Positions 8,352 to 16,756 are shown, numbered from the stretch's first letter. The stretch is DNA of 64,000 nt from Rhodospirillaceae bacterium (GCA_029267445.1 JAJUIU010000003.1:1-64000); one strand, 5' to 3'. The notes: generated by a model from the letters alone, not told the origin. Translations and numbers: made by a program.

Positions 8352-9224
8352 ATGCATTCCTCCAAGGGGCTGAAGGCGATCGAGCAGCGCACCCTGAAGA
8401 GCTTGGACCAGCTCCATGGAAACCTGGCCGCGATCGAGCGGCGGTGTGCCGCGGTCAAGCCCCCGCGGACCGTGGGCGAGGCGATGGTCGAGTTCAAGCG
8501 CGTCTGGCCGGTGTTCGAGGAGGGCCTGTCCTTCCTCGCCGTCATCGAAACGAACATGCATTCGCTGGAGGAGCAGCGGCAGCGCGAGGTGGAGGTCCAG
8601 CTCGTCACCCTGCGCCGGTATCTGTCGCGCCTGCACTTGACGACGGTCGATCCCCTTCTCCGCCTCGTCGCCGACAGCAAGGAGCCGCTCGCCCTGGGGA
8701 CGCGGCACGTGATGGAACGCTGGATGGCCTATCTCGACCAGGTCGAAGGGCAGCTTTCAGGCGGCAAGGGTGCCAGCCTGTCCGAAGCCGAGCACCACCT
8801 GATGGAGCATATCCGCGGTCTGGCGCATCTCATCCTCGATCGAGCGCCCGATCTGCCGGAGTTCAGCACGCGGGAACCCGCCCAGACCGTGGAAGCCCTT
8901 CCGGCCGCGACGGCACGCCGGCTGGCGCCGATGCGTGACCAGGGAGTGGCGGGCGTTCCGAACATCGTGCGGCTCGCCGTGAAGATCCAGGGCCTGCGCG
9001 CCTACATCGACCCGACCCTGTCCGCCGGTCTGGCCGCCGAGGTGCGCCGCCTCGGCCTGACGGTCGGACTTGCCGGGGCGATGGGTATCCAGCCCAGCAA
9101 TGTGGTCATGGTGTTGAACGGCAAGGACCCCTTCTCCACCGATCACCTGCAGGCCACCTCCGACTTCCTGCGCAAGAACCTTGGGGAATCACGGTTCGAA
9201 CTGATCGAGGCGGGCGCTCTCTAG
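8352..9224 (+). CDS. Helical hypothetical protein located inside the iteron region
   Basis: 290 aa, not recognised; predicted to be almost entirely helical with several Leu/Glu/Arg-rich segments and no signal peptide or membrane segment. It contains a stretch LRRYLSRLHLTTVDP followed by RLVADS that resembles LERYQRKLSRVCRATIDP and RIVADG in the 476-aa protein at 15326-16756, both preceded by a [KR]PPR motif. ATG at 8352 chosen; a TTG at 8310 in frame is the alternative, and neither has a strong ribosome binding site. The gene sits between iteron copies 1 and 2 and upstream of repA in the same direction, so a role in replicon maintenance is possible but unproven. Confidence 0.7.
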   Translation: MHSSKGLKAIEQRTLKSLDQLHGNLAAIERRCAAVKPPRTVGEAMVEFKRVWPVFEEGLSFLAVIETNMHSLEEQRQREVEVQLVTLRRYLSRLHLTTVDPLLRLVADSKEPLALGTRHVMERWMAYLDQVEGQLSGGKGASLSEAEHHLMEHIRGLAHLILDRAPDLPEFSTREPAQTVEALPAATARRLAPMRDQGVAGVPNIVRLAVKIQGLRAYIDPTLSAGLAAEVRRLGLTVGLAGAMGIQPSNVVMVLNGKDPFSTDHLQATSDFLRKNLGESRFELIEAGAL

Positions 9225-9243
9225 CCACTGGCCCGGTCAAATG

Positions 9244-9263
9244 GGGTTCGCGGTTTCGGTGAC
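9244..9263 (+). repeat. Iteron copy 2
   Basis: 18 of 20 positions match GGATTCGRGGTTTCGGTGAC, same orientation as repA. Confidence 0.75.
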
Positions 9264-9508
9264 GCCTTCGCCATCCACCGCCAAGCAGTTTTCCTTGACC
9301 GTCCGAGTCGCGATGCAGCACTGCGGCGGCACCTTTCCTCAAACTGTCTGTCGACCCCAAGTCCTCGCGTCGATGCCTGTCGACGAGTCCCGCTGGAGTC
9401 AGGTTCTCAGGCGGTTGGGGTTTTGGTGTTAGGGAGAGTTAAGCTGTTACAGGGTTTCCAAGTTACCGTCTCGATTCAGCTCGTTGTGTCAAACGTTTAC
9501 GGCGCGTT

Positions 9509-9618
9509 CCGTCTCCATTCGAACGTGACGGCGTCCCCGGACCAACGTGCCGGCGTCCCTGGTCCAACGAATGGCCGTCCCCGATCCCTCCTGTCCCGGT
9601 TTCCGATCCAACGATGGC
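9509..9618 (+). repeat. Five phased 22-bp direct repeats
   Basis: Units start at 9509, 9531, 9553, 9575 and 9597, each 22 bp, about two helical turns. The first four share a [GC]CGTCYCC-like start; units 2, 3 and 5 carry the core CCAACG at offset 11 (9542, 9564, 9608), unit 1 has CGAACG there, and unit 4 has lost the core. A further CCAACGAACGGCC lies at 9638-9650, out of phase. Exact 22-bp phasing is typical of iterons bound by an initiator on one DNA face. Confidence 0.6.
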
Positions 9619-9673
9619 CCGGAAACCCGTCGCCGAACCAACGAACGGCCGGAGGTTCCGGATTCCGTGGAAT

Positions 9674-9693
9674 GTCACCGAAACCCCGAATCC
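9674..9693 (-). repeat. Iteron copy 3 (inverted)
   Basis: Reverse complement of the 20-bp iteron; differs from copy 6 at only one of 20 positions. Confidence 0.8.
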
Positions 9694-9717
9694 ACGTCCC
9701 GCTTTCCTCGACCGCAT

Positions 9718-9737
9718 GTCGCCGAAACCCCGAGGAT
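9718..9737 (-). repeat. Iteron copy 4 (inverted, degenerate)
   Basis: Reverse orientation, 14 of 20 positions; the core reads TTTCGGCGAC. Lies 44 bp after copy 3, again a multiple of 22. Confidence 0.5.
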
Positions 9738-9778
9738 GCGGACGTTTCATGCGGGAAGGGCAGCAATCGGGCCACAAA

Positions 9779-9798
9779 ATCTTCGTTGTTTCGGTGAC
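9779..9798 (+). repeat. Iteron copy 5
   Basis: Perfect core TTTCGGTGAC with a diverged 5' half, 15 of 20 positions overall. Confidence 0.6.
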
Positions 9799-9873
9799 GT
9801 CGGCACAATCGCTTGTGGACAGCCAGAAACGAGTCCGACCAAATGACTCGCCAGCCGCCCCGCCTGGGGGCGC

Positions 9874-9893
9874 GGATTCGAGGTTTCGGTGAC
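9874..9893 (+). repeat. Iteron copy 6, near the repA start
   Basis: Full match to the 20-bp consensus, 54 bp upstream of the repA ATG, a position where initiator binding could also repress repA. Confidence 0.8.
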
Positions 9894-9947
9894 GCGCCGG
9901 AGCCTAGGGGCCTGCGGCGCACGCGGTGGATTCGTTGGAAGGGTGAC

Positions 9948-10850
9948 ATGAGCAGAAACCTCGAAGAGGCGCATCAGCTGTCACTCCTGGACAGCCCGCT
10001 GATCGGGAGCGTCAAGAACGAGCGCTCCGTCATGGTCTACAACTTCTTCGCCCTCACGAAGGAGAAGCGGATGGACCCCATCCGCTACAACGACGGGCGG
10101 GTGAACATCGAGGTCAAGGGCACCGACGCGGGCATCGCCACGATCTACGACAAGGAATTCCTGATCTACATCGCCTCGCTGATGGTGGACAAAATGAACC
10201 GGGGGGAGAGCGTCAGCCCCGTGTTCAGCTTCTCCGGCCATGACTTCTTCCGGGTTTGCCGGGTGTCCGCCGGCGGCAAGTCCTACGACCGCATCTCCGG
10301 CGCGCTGGAACGGCTCCAGGGTACGCAGATCAAGACGAACATCGAAACGGGCGGCGAAGGCACCGACGAGTGGTTCAGCTGGCTGAAGTCCGCCAAGGCC
10401 GAGTACCGCAAGAACGCCAAGGGCGAGAAGGTCCTGAAGCGGATCACGGTGGAGCTGTGCGACTGGCTCTACCGGGCGATCCTGAAGGACAACCGGATGC
10501 TGACCTACGATCCGGCCTATTTCGACCTGCCGCCGCTCGAGAAGCGGCTGTACGAGATGGCCCGTGCCCATTGCGGCAATCAGCCCGGCTTCAAGATCAA
10601 CATGGAGAAGCTGCGGCTCCGCGTCGGTGCTGAGACCGATCTCAGGCAGTTCCGCTACAAGCTCGCCAAGATCGCCGAGAAGAAGAACCCATTGCCTGAG
10701 TACGGGTTCAAGCTGGTCAACGACCCCAACAGCGATGGTGTCGGCAATCGGGGCCAGCGCACGCAGCTGAAGAAGATCATCGTCGTGTTCTGGCGGCTGG
10801 ACCGCTGGCGCGAATACGATGTGGCCCGTTTCGCCACGCTCGAGGACTGA
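9948..10850 (+). CDS. repA: Plasmid replication initiator protein (RPA / RepA family)
   Basis: 300 aa. Matches the alphaproteobacterial replication initiator protein A family: NERSVMVYNFFALTK near the N-terminus, PIRYNDGRVNIEVKG, ATIYDKEFLIYIASL, SYDRISGALERLQGTQIKTNI (read as two adjacent motifs) and a winged-helix-like C-terminal half containing LPPLEKRLYEMARAHCG. The family binds origin iterons and recruits the replisome. ATG at 9948 is preceded by GGAAGGGTGAC, a good ribosome binding site; the frame extends further upstream through iteron DNA without coding character. Iterons lie directly upstream and probably autoregulate it. Three bases separate its stop from the convergent DUF3445 gene. 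Confidence 0.88.
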   Translation: MSRNLEEAHQLSLLDSPLIGSVKNERSVMVYNFFALTKEKRMDPIRYNDGRVNIEVKGTDAGIATIYDKEFLIYIASLMVDKMNRGESVSPVFSFSGHDFFRVCRVSAGGKSYDRISGALERLQGTQIKTNIETGGEGTDEWFSWLKSAKAEYRKNAKGEKVLKRITVELCDWLYRAILKDNRMLTYDPAYFDLPPLEKRLYEMARAHCGNQPGFKINMEKLRLRVGAETDLRQFRYKLAKIAEKKNPLPEYGFKLVNDPNSDGVGNRGQRTQLKKIIVVFWRLDRWREYDVARFATLED

Positions 10851-10853
10851 ACG

Positions 10854-11717
10854 TCACACCGTCCGCACCAGCACGGCCAGGGCAAGCTCCCGCGTGCGGT
10901 GCAGGCCCTTGTAGCGGGCTGAATCCGGCGGGACGCTGGCGAGCACCGATGCCAGCTGCCGGGCCATCTCACCGCTCAGCGCGCCGATCCGCCGCTGGTA
11001 TGTCCGGATACCGAACACCGCGGCACCGCTTTGGGGCAGCTTCACAAGGGTCTGCCGCTCGACCCGGAGGAACAGACGGTCGCCGGCGTTCTCCGCCGTG
11101 ATGTCGCCACGCGGATCCCGGTGCGAAGTCTCCTCCGGCTGGAACAGGGCGGGATCGTCGTTCAGCGCCCAGTTCGTCCGCCAAGCCCCCTTGCCCGGCC
11201 GCAGCCCATCCAGGAACCGGTCCACCGGGCCGGCCAGGACCCTGTCGTATCCCGGCACCGGCGCATGCACGCCGAGCAGCGGCCGGCCCAGCTTCTCGGC
11301 CAGCTTCCACCGGTTCGGGAAGCACAGGATGGCGGCCGACAACACCCAGCCCTCCTCTTCGCGCCGTAGCAGGCAGTAATCCTCCGGCACCAGGGCGTTC
11401 AGGGATTCCAGCGGGTCGCGACCGGTCAGCGGTATCGTCCGCCCGGTGATCCCGTTGACGATGCCGCCGTGCGTGGTCGCGTACAGATCAGGATGCACCG
11501 CCGTGAGGTGGCCTATCATGAGGTCCAGCAGTTCGGCTTCCGCGTCGGCCGTCCCGGCGAGACGGCCGAGCACGGCGGCGGGCCGATCCCGCAGCAGACG
11601 GTGCCGTTCCGCCAGAAGCTCCGGCGCGGCGCTGTCCACGGTCGTCCACGCCCCAAGGTCCAGTGCCCGCAGGCCCATGGTCATGCGGTACGCGTCCGCA
11701 TCGAAGGGCCACGGCAT
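10854..11717 (-). CDS. DUF3445 haem-dependent oxidative N-demethylase-like protein
   Basis: 287 aa. Recognisable features of the DUF3445/HDOD family: MGLRALDLGAWTTVD near the N-terminus, LLDLMIGHLTAVHPDLY, a central EDYCLLRREEEGWVLSAAILCFPNRW segment (two adjacent motifs), GVHAPVPGYD, and the NW-LNDDPALFQPE and LFLRVERQTLVKLPQSGA regions. Related proteins bind haem and flavin partners and demethylate secondary amines. Start at 11717 (GGAGGAA just upstream, short spacing); an in-frame ATG twelve codons in is the alternative. Divergent from the LytM-like gene and convergent with repA. No demethylase partner genes are nearby, so the substrate is unknown. Confidence 0.82.
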   Translation of the reverse strand: MPWPFDADAYRMTMGLRALDLGAWTTVDSAAPELLAERHRLLRDRPAAVLGRLAGTADAEAELLDLMIGHLTAVHPDLYATTHGGIVNGITGRTIPLTGRDPLESLNALVPEDYCLLRREEEGWVLSAAILCFPNRWKLAEKLGRPLLGVHAPVPGYDRVLAGPVDRFLDGLRPGKGAWRTNWALNDDPALFQPEETSHRDPRGDITAENAGDRLFLRVERQTLVKLPQSGAAVFGIRTYQRRIGALSGEMARQLASVLASVPPDSARYKGLHRTRELALAVLVRTV

Positions 11718-11780
11718 TTCCTCCCGCGGGAGCGCATGCGGCGGCTGAAATCCGCCGCGATTCCCGGCATGCTGCCCCCC

Positions 11781-12800
11781 ATGCGCCGACCCCTCGCCCT
11801 GCATCGACCGCTCCTGCTGATTCCGCTGCTGGCCGCCCTGGCCTTGTGGCGACCCGCCACCGCCAGTCCTGCGGAGACGATGCGCCTCGGCCTGCCGATC
11901 GACTGTACCATCGGCAGGGACTGCTTCATCCAGAACCATGTGGATACCGATCCGGGACCCGGCTTCCGCGACCATGCCTGCGGGACGCTGGGCTACAACG
12001 GCGACACGGGCACCGATTTCCGCCTGCCCAGTTTCGCCGAGATGCGCGCCGGGGTCGCCGTATTGGCGGCGGCAGATGGCGTAGTGAAGGCGACCCGGGA
12101 CGGCATGCCGGACACGGGTCGCCCGGCGGAGGGTCCGGCGGCGCTGGAGGGGCGGACGGCCGGGAACGCCGTCATCCTGGACCATGGCGGCGGCTGGGAG
12201 ACCCAGTACAGCCACCTGCGGCAAGGGTCCGTCCGCGTCAAACGCGGCGACACGGTTGAGGCGGGCGACGTCCTGGGCCTCGTCGGCTATTCCGGCAACA
12301 CGCAGTTTCCGCATGTCGAGATGATCGTGCGCCGCGACGGCACCGTGATCGACCCTTTCCTCGGTCCGGCGGGCTTCAAAGGCTGCGATGGTCCGCGAGA
12401 GCCGCTGTGGCGCGCCGATGTCGCCGGGTCCCTGGCGTACACGCCGACGGGCCTGCTGCAGGCGGGGTTCGCCGCGGAGCGGCCCGCCGACGATCGTATC
12501 CGCGACGGGGCCCATCGCGACGCCGAGCTTCCGGCCGACACCCCGACGCTCGTCTTCTGGATGGAGCTGTTCGGCCTCGGGGCCGGGGACAGTCTGGCGG
12601 TGCAGGTGGAGGGTCCCGGCGGGCGGCGCGTGTTCGCCCACAGCATGACGATCGACCGGAACAGCGCTGCGCGCATCTTGTCGGCCCCGGTCCGCCGCCC
12701 GGCCGAAGGCTATCGTCCCGGTGCCTACGAGGGACGGGTCGACATCATTCGTGACGGGGAGACCGTCGTCAGCGGGCGGCGGACGGTGACCCTGCGGTAG
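11781..12800 (+). CDS. M23/LytM-like protein with altered metal ligands
   Basis: 339 aa, secreted: a signal peptide runs to about residue 28 (LLLIPLLAALALW then ATASPAE). A LytM/M23 domain follows, with GYNGDTGTDF at 71-80, YSHL at 143-146 and GYSGNTQFPHVEM at 169-181. In active enzymes the first motif carries His four residues before the Asp (here Asp75) and the last is HxH (here His178-x-Glu180). Two of the zinc-binding positions are therefore changed, suggesting a degenerate LytM factor that regulates cell-wall hydrolases rather than an active endopeptidase. The C-terminal 150 residues look like a beta-rich domain. An ATG four codons upstream is possible. Confidence 0.8.
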   Translation: MRRPLALHRPLLLIPLLAALALWRPATASPAETMRLGLPIDCTIGRDCFIQNHVDTDPGPGFRDHACGTLGYNGDTGTDFRLPSFAEMRAGVAVLAAADGVVKATRDGMPDTGRPAEGPAALEGRTAGNAVILDHGGGWETQYSHLRQGSVRVKRGDTVEAGDVLGLVGYSGNTQFPHVEMIVRRDGTVIDPFLGPAGFKGCDGPREPLWRADVAGSLAYTPTGLLQAGFAAERPADDRIRDGAHRDAELPADTPTLVFWMELFGLGAGDSLAVQVEGPGGRRVFAHSMTIDRNSAARILSAPVRRPAEGYRPGAYEGRVDIIRDGETVVSGRRTVTLR

Positions 12801-12953
12801 GTCCCTTCAGTGACAGAAGGCGGACAAGGCATCCGGCGCCAAGGTCTGCGCGGGGCGCCGTCCAGCTTGCGCGCCCATGGGGGATGTAATCCCGCACCAG
12901 TTGGGATAAATCGAACGGACGTCCCGCCGTCCTTGTGTTCCGGGTTCCGCGCC

Positions 12954-13943
12954 TTGTCAGACACAGATCCGATCCTTGCCGCCGCCCGCGAGCTTCTGCA
13001 GATCGAGGCCAAGGCCGTCATCATGCAGGAGCGTGCCCTGGACGATGCGTTCCTTGCCGTCGTCAACCATATCGGCAGCCGCGATTCCAACACCCTGGTC
13101 GCCGGCATCGGCAAGTCCGGGCTGATCGCCCGGCTGCTGGCCAGCAAGCTTGCGTCCGTCGGCGCACGGGCCTGGTACTACAGCACCATCGACGCTCTGC
13201 ACGGGGAGCTGGGCGGGCTCCGCCCGGATGACCTGCTGATCCTTCTCTCCAACAGCGGACAGACGCAGGAGCTGGTGGACCTCGGCAAGGCGGCTGTTCA
13301 AAGGGGTGTCCGCGTGGCCGCGATGGTGTCCCGCGTCCCCTCCGCACTGTCCCGGATCGCGGACTGGACCCTGCAGGTCCATGTCGAGCGCGAGGCGACC
13401 GAAACCAAGCTGCCGACCGCCAGCACGACGGCGATGCTGGCCCTGGGCGACGCGCTGGTGATCGGTGTCGCCCGGCGCCGCGGGTTCACGGTGATGGACT
13501 ATGCCCGAAATCATCCCGGCGGCACGCTGGGTGTCGTCCTGGGGTCCCGTGTTCGCGACCTGATGGTCAAGGCGCCGGACGGGGTCGCCATCGTGACGCC
13601 GGACACGCCCATTTTCGAGACGCTGCTGGCGATGACCCGGTTCCCGAACGGCGCCGCCCTGGTGGTGCGGGCGGGGCTACTGGTCGGCATCGTCACGGAA
13701 GGCGACGTGCGACGGGGTCTGGCGACGAAGGGCAAGGGGTTCCTGGAGCTGGACACGGCGGCCTGCATGACGCCAGATCCGCGCGCCTGCGGTCCCGACC
13801 TAACGGCGCTGGAGGCGCTGGAAGTGATGGAGACGCCAAATCAGATTTATGTTCTTCCGGTCGTCGACGGCACGGGCTCGGTTGTCGGGCTGCTGCGGAT
13901 GCACGACATCGCCGGACTGGAGGTCGAAAAGTCTCTCGGCTGA
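12954..13943 (+). CDS. KpsF/GutQ-family sugar isomerase (SIS + two CBS domains)
   Basis: About 329 aa from a TTG start; the frame is open from an ATG at 12810, but the upstream residues look non-coding. SIS domain with GIGKSGLIARLLASKLAS, DALHGELG and LSNSGQTQEL, then MDYARNHPGGTLG, then two CBS repeats (residues about 200-325). Family members interconvert arabinose-5-phosphate and ribulose-5-phosphate for Kdo or capsule synthesis. The segment AWYYSTIDALHGELG departs from the usual FLHPADALHGDLG, so this may act on another sugar phosphate. It lies 258 bp before the six-gene unknown operon in the same orientation. Confidence 0.82.
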   Translation: MSDTDPILAAARELLQIEAKAVIMQERALDDAFLAVVNHIGSRDSNTLVAGIGKSGLIARLLASKLASVGARAWYYSTIDALHGELGGLRPDDLLILLSNSGQTQELVDLGKAAVQRGVRVAAMVSRVPSALSRIADWTLQVHVEREATETKLPTASTTAMLALGDALVIGVARRRGFTVMDYARNHPGGTLGVVLGSRVRDLMVKAPDGVAIVTPDTPIFETLLAMTRFPNGAALVVRAGLLVGIVTEGDVRRGLATKGKGFLELDTAACMTPDPRACGPDLTALEALEVMETPNQIYVLPVVDGTGSVVGLLRMHDIAGLEVEKSLG

Positions 13944-14201
13944 CCGGAGGCCCCGGCGCGCATCTCCGTCTTGTACTGTTGGGCCCTTTTTAAGTAAACG
14001 CGTTAACGGGCGATGATTTCGGTTGTCCGTATGGTGACTGGACGACTTGTTTTGTCTTAACGAACATCCTTGCATCCCCCCTTCAATCGGGTAGCATGCC
14101 TCACGAACGGCGATCCCGGGCGGAATCGGGCACCCGCCGCCATCCGGGCGGACCTGTCCGGATGTGATGCGATCAGTCTGGTTTGCCATCAGGGGACAAG
14201 G
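13944..14201. promoter_or_regulatory. Leader region of the six-gene operon
   Basis: 258 bp, clearly AT-richer than the neighbours around 13985-14080, with GGGCCCTTTTTAAG at 13981-13994 that could end transcription of the isomerase gene and several AACG/GTTAACG elements. No gene seen. The AT content and position suggest the operon promoter lies here, but I cannot name convincing -35 and -10 boxes. Confidence 0.4.
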
Positions 14202-15329
14202 GTGTCGACTGCCGTTCCGACAACCCATCTGGGGATCATCCAGGGCCGCCCCTCCACCTTCGCCGAGCGTGGCGTCTGCGTCCCGTTCACCACGCCGATC
14301 CTGGCGCAGGCGCGCATCGGCATGGACAGGTACGAGCAGCTGGAATGCCTGCTGCCGGGGTTTTCGGGTGGAAAGGGCACATATGTCTTCTCCTGGAAGA
14401 CCGTGCCCGAGGTCATCAAGATCACCCTGCATGACCGCGCCCTGCACAAGGAGATCCTGGAAGTCGGCGCCAACAGCCCGGACACCATCCGGACCTGTGC
14501 GCTGACCATCGCTGCGCGCGGTTTCGCAGGCCTCGCGGCGGCCCATCAGGCAAAACAGGCGCTGGCGCTCGACCAGCAGTATGTGGTCCTGACCAATTAC
14601 GTCTTCGTGCTCGAGCTGCTGAAGCTCGTCGGCGTCAGCACGCCGGACCTGTTGAAGACCGGCCTCGGCACGGAGGAGGCGCGGCAGACCGCCAAGAACG
14701 CGCTGAACCAGGTGGCCGAGAACTTCCGGATCGCGCCGGACGTCCTCTATGGCAGGGTGGAGGAACTCAGCCTCCAGCTTGCGCCCGTGGGCCTGCCGCA
14801 GGCGCCACGGCCGGGTCGCCTGCGCAGCCTGGTGGATCGTCTCCGCACCTTCGAGAAGTCGGTCCTGGACTGGGGGGCGGTGGAGACCACGGAAGCTTCG
14901 GGTCTCGCGAGCTTCATCGCGGACTGCGCGCAGCAGACGGTCGGCCTTGCGGAAACCAAGCTGTCGCGACTGGACAAGCTCCTGAAGAAGACCCGCGACG
15001 TCGTCGTCGGCAACAACAAGGTCTCGGCCGAGGTCGACAGCACGGTGACCGCCCTCTCCTGGCTGCTGGACGGGTGGGAATACATCTGCCAGCTCTGGGA
15101 GGACAGCCGCGACCAGTCCGAGGACATGCAGCGCATCGCCATCTGCGAGGTGTTCCGGATCGCGCCGGTCATCCCGTCGGAGGAGCTGGCCGCGAACGAG
15201 ACCTTCGATATGGAGGATATGAAGCGGGTGCAGCGTCGCTGGGTCCGGGGCAATCAGGACTGGCGGACGGGTGGCATGGACTACGACGCGGTCCGCCGCA
15301 TCGAGCAGCTGAAGGCGAAGGTGGCATGA
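14202..15329 (+). CDS. Unknown operon protein A (375 aa, soluble, helical)
   Basis: 375 aa, not recognised. GTG start chosen because AGGGGACAAGG sits at correct spacing before it; an ATG at 14070 in the same frame has no such site and an uncharacteristic peptide follows. The N-terminal 110 residues look alpha/beta (THLGIIQGRPSTF, TYVFSWKTVPEVIKITLHD); the rest is mostly helical with amphipathic Lys/Leu repeats (KLSRLDKLLKKTRDVVVG). No signal peptide or membrane segment. First gene of a chain coupled by ATGA or TGATG overlaps, so it is probably made in fixed ratio with the following proteins. Confidence 0.75.
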   Translation: MSTAVPTTHLGIIQGRPSTFAERGVCVPFTTPILAQARIGMDRYEQLECLLPGFSGGKGTYVFSWKTVPEVIKITLHDRALHKEILEVGANSPDTIRTCALTIAARGFAGLAAAHQAKQALALDQQYVVLTNYVFVLELLKLVGVSTPDLLKTGLGTEEARQTAKNALNQVAENFRIAPDVLYGRVEELSLQLAPVGLPQAPRPGRLRSLVDRLRTFEKSVLDWGAVETTEASGLASFIADCAQQTVGLAETKLSRLDKLLKKTRDVVVGNNKVSAEVDSTVTALSWLLDGWEYICQLWEDSRDQSEDMQRIAICEVFRIAPVIPSEELAANETFDMEDMKRVQRRWVRGNQDWRTGGMDYDAVRRIEQLKAKVA

Positions 15330-16756
15330 AGACACCCAGCCGCGAATGGACCCAGCTGGCGGCCAGCGCGGCCGCGCTCACGGACTCCAAGTTCCTGAAG
15401 ATCGTGGAGCTGTTCGAGCGCATCCGCCATGAGCCCGGCATCGCCGAAGCCATGGGCATGTTCCGCCCCCGGCTGGTCGAGCTGCGGCCACCGCGCCGCA
15501 TCACGGCGTCGCGCCTGTTCTTCCTGCCCGTCGAAGACCTGCTCGACGACCTCGAGCGTTATCAGCGCAAGCTGTCGCGGGTCTGCCGCGCCACCATCGA
15601 CCCATGCTGGCGGATCGTCGCAGACGGCTTCGGCGAAAAGCGGCTGGCCAAGCTGGAGCGGACGCTGCTGGAAACCGACAGTCATGATGTGTCCGCCATT
15701 GTCCGGCTGGGGGAGCCGCTCTGGAAGGAGGGCTCCCGGGCTCTGGGGAAGGCGCTGGACGAGGCGGAGACGAACCAGAAGGCCCGCATCGCCCTGTTCG
15801 GCCGCGACGACGACGTGCTGCGCCAGGTCGCCGTCACGGTGGCCGTCACCGATATCGGCGCCTTCCTGCAGGAGGTGAAGTCCAAGCTGCCGGACCGGCC
15901 GATCCAGACCCTGGCGGAGTTCCACGTCGAGGTGTTGCGCTCGGCCATCAAGGAGCTGGCCCAGGACGACATCCGCAGGGTGACCCCGTTCCTGCTGGTC
16001 CTGTCGGCGCGCATGCTGCGCCCCGGCGACCTGCTGGCCGTTCTGGGCGACACCCGGCTTGACGGCTATCAGCAGGAGAAGGACGAGATGGCCCGCGAGG
16101 TGGGCGTCTTCGCGCTGGAGAACCTGCTGCGCCAGTCGGGCGACATGTCGAAGGCGATGGGGGAAGGTGCCGCCGCCAAGGAGATCGCCAGCATCGCCGA
16201 GCGTCTGCTCGACGGGTTCGATTCTATGAAGACCACGCTGCAGCGGCCCGACCAGAAGGCGATGGTCAAGCGCGTGGATCGCGCCCGTGCGGTCATCTCC
16301 GACGCCCTGCTGGAGCGGGTGATCAATCCCGCCGACCAGGAACTGCTGGGCCATGTCAACCGGCTGGCCGATTCCAACCTGCTGCGGATGGGCCTGGACG
16401 AGCCGACCTTCCCCACGCCGGAGGAGATCGGCAAGGCGGAGGAGTTCGCGCGCGCCTATCGCCGGTGCGCGCGCATCGCGCCGCTGGTCGGGCTCAAATC
16501 GGAGGTGCAGGAGAAGACCGCCGACATATGCAGGACCGTGCGCAAGGTTTCCGAGAACCTGGGGAATGTGGCGCGGCCGGCCCGTGGACCCGTGCGGGTC
16601 GACCCGGCGGTCGCCGACGAGCAGTTCGTCTCCATGCTGCGCCTGATCGAGATCATCGCCGGCCCCGACGAGGCCGAGACCCTGCTGACCGACTGGCACG
16701 AGCGGATCGGCGATCTCCCCAAGCCGCCCCCCTTGAACCCGTGGGGCGACGACTGA
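15326..16756 (+). CDS. Unknown operon protein B (476 aa, soluble, helical)
   Basis: 476 aa, not recognised, starts at the ATG overlapping the stop of protein A (ATGA). Nearly all helical with repeated acidic/basic heptad-like stretches and a Pro-rich end. Residues about 50-95 contain RPPRRI, then LERYQRKLSRVCRATIDP and RIVADG, resembling the 290-aa protein at 8352-9224. That shared module implies the two loci use a common partner or fold. The longer frame that starts at 15074 overlaps protein A and is not credible. Cytoplasmic by sequence; function unknown. Confidence 0.75.
   Translation: MKTPSREWTQLAASAAALTDSKFLKIVELFERIRHEPGIAEAMGMFRPRLVELRPPRRITASRLFFLPVEDLLDDLERYQRKLSRVCRATIDPCWRIVADGFGEKRLAKLERTLLETDSHDVSAIVRLGEPLWKEGSRALGKALDEAETNQKARIALFGRDDDVLRQVAVTVAVTDIGAFLQEVKSKLPDRPIQTLAEFHVEVLRSAIKELAQDDIRRVTPFLLVLSARMLRPGDLLAVLGDTRLDGYQQEKDEMAREVGVFALENLLRQSGDMSKAMGEGAAAKEIASIAERLLDGFDSMKTTLQRPDQKAMVKRVDRARAVISDALLERVINPADQELLGHVNRLADSNLLRMGLDEPTFPTPEEIGKAEEFARAYRRCARIAPLVGLKSEVQEKTADICRTVRKVSENLGNVARPARGPVRVDPAVADEQFVSMLRLIEIIAGPDEAETLLTDWHERIGDLPKPPPLNPWGDD

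Larger units (their letters stand above)
9225..9947. other. Putative replication origin region upstream of repA
   Basis: 723 bp without a convincing gene. It carries five copies of the 20-bp iteron in both orientations, a block of phased 22-bp repeats and an AT-richer stretch at about 9415-9500 that could be the unwinding site or a promoter. This arrangement, directly upstream of an RPA-type initiator gene, is what iteron-controlled plasmid origins look like. Origin function is inferred; no partition genes or convincing DnaA-box cluster were found beside it. Confidence 0.7.

Noticed and set aside
9814-9822. Possible DnaA box (CTGTCCACA on the minus strand)
   Set aside because: Two mismatches to TTATCCACA and isolated; not enough to call.
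9225-10850. Partition genes or RepABC-type organisation
   Set aside because: No ParA/ParB-like protein was found near repA; the initiator is of the RPA family.
12810-12953. N-terminal extension of the KpsF-like isomerase
   Set aside because: Residues before the TTG at 12954 do not resemble the family and the DNA looks like a leader.
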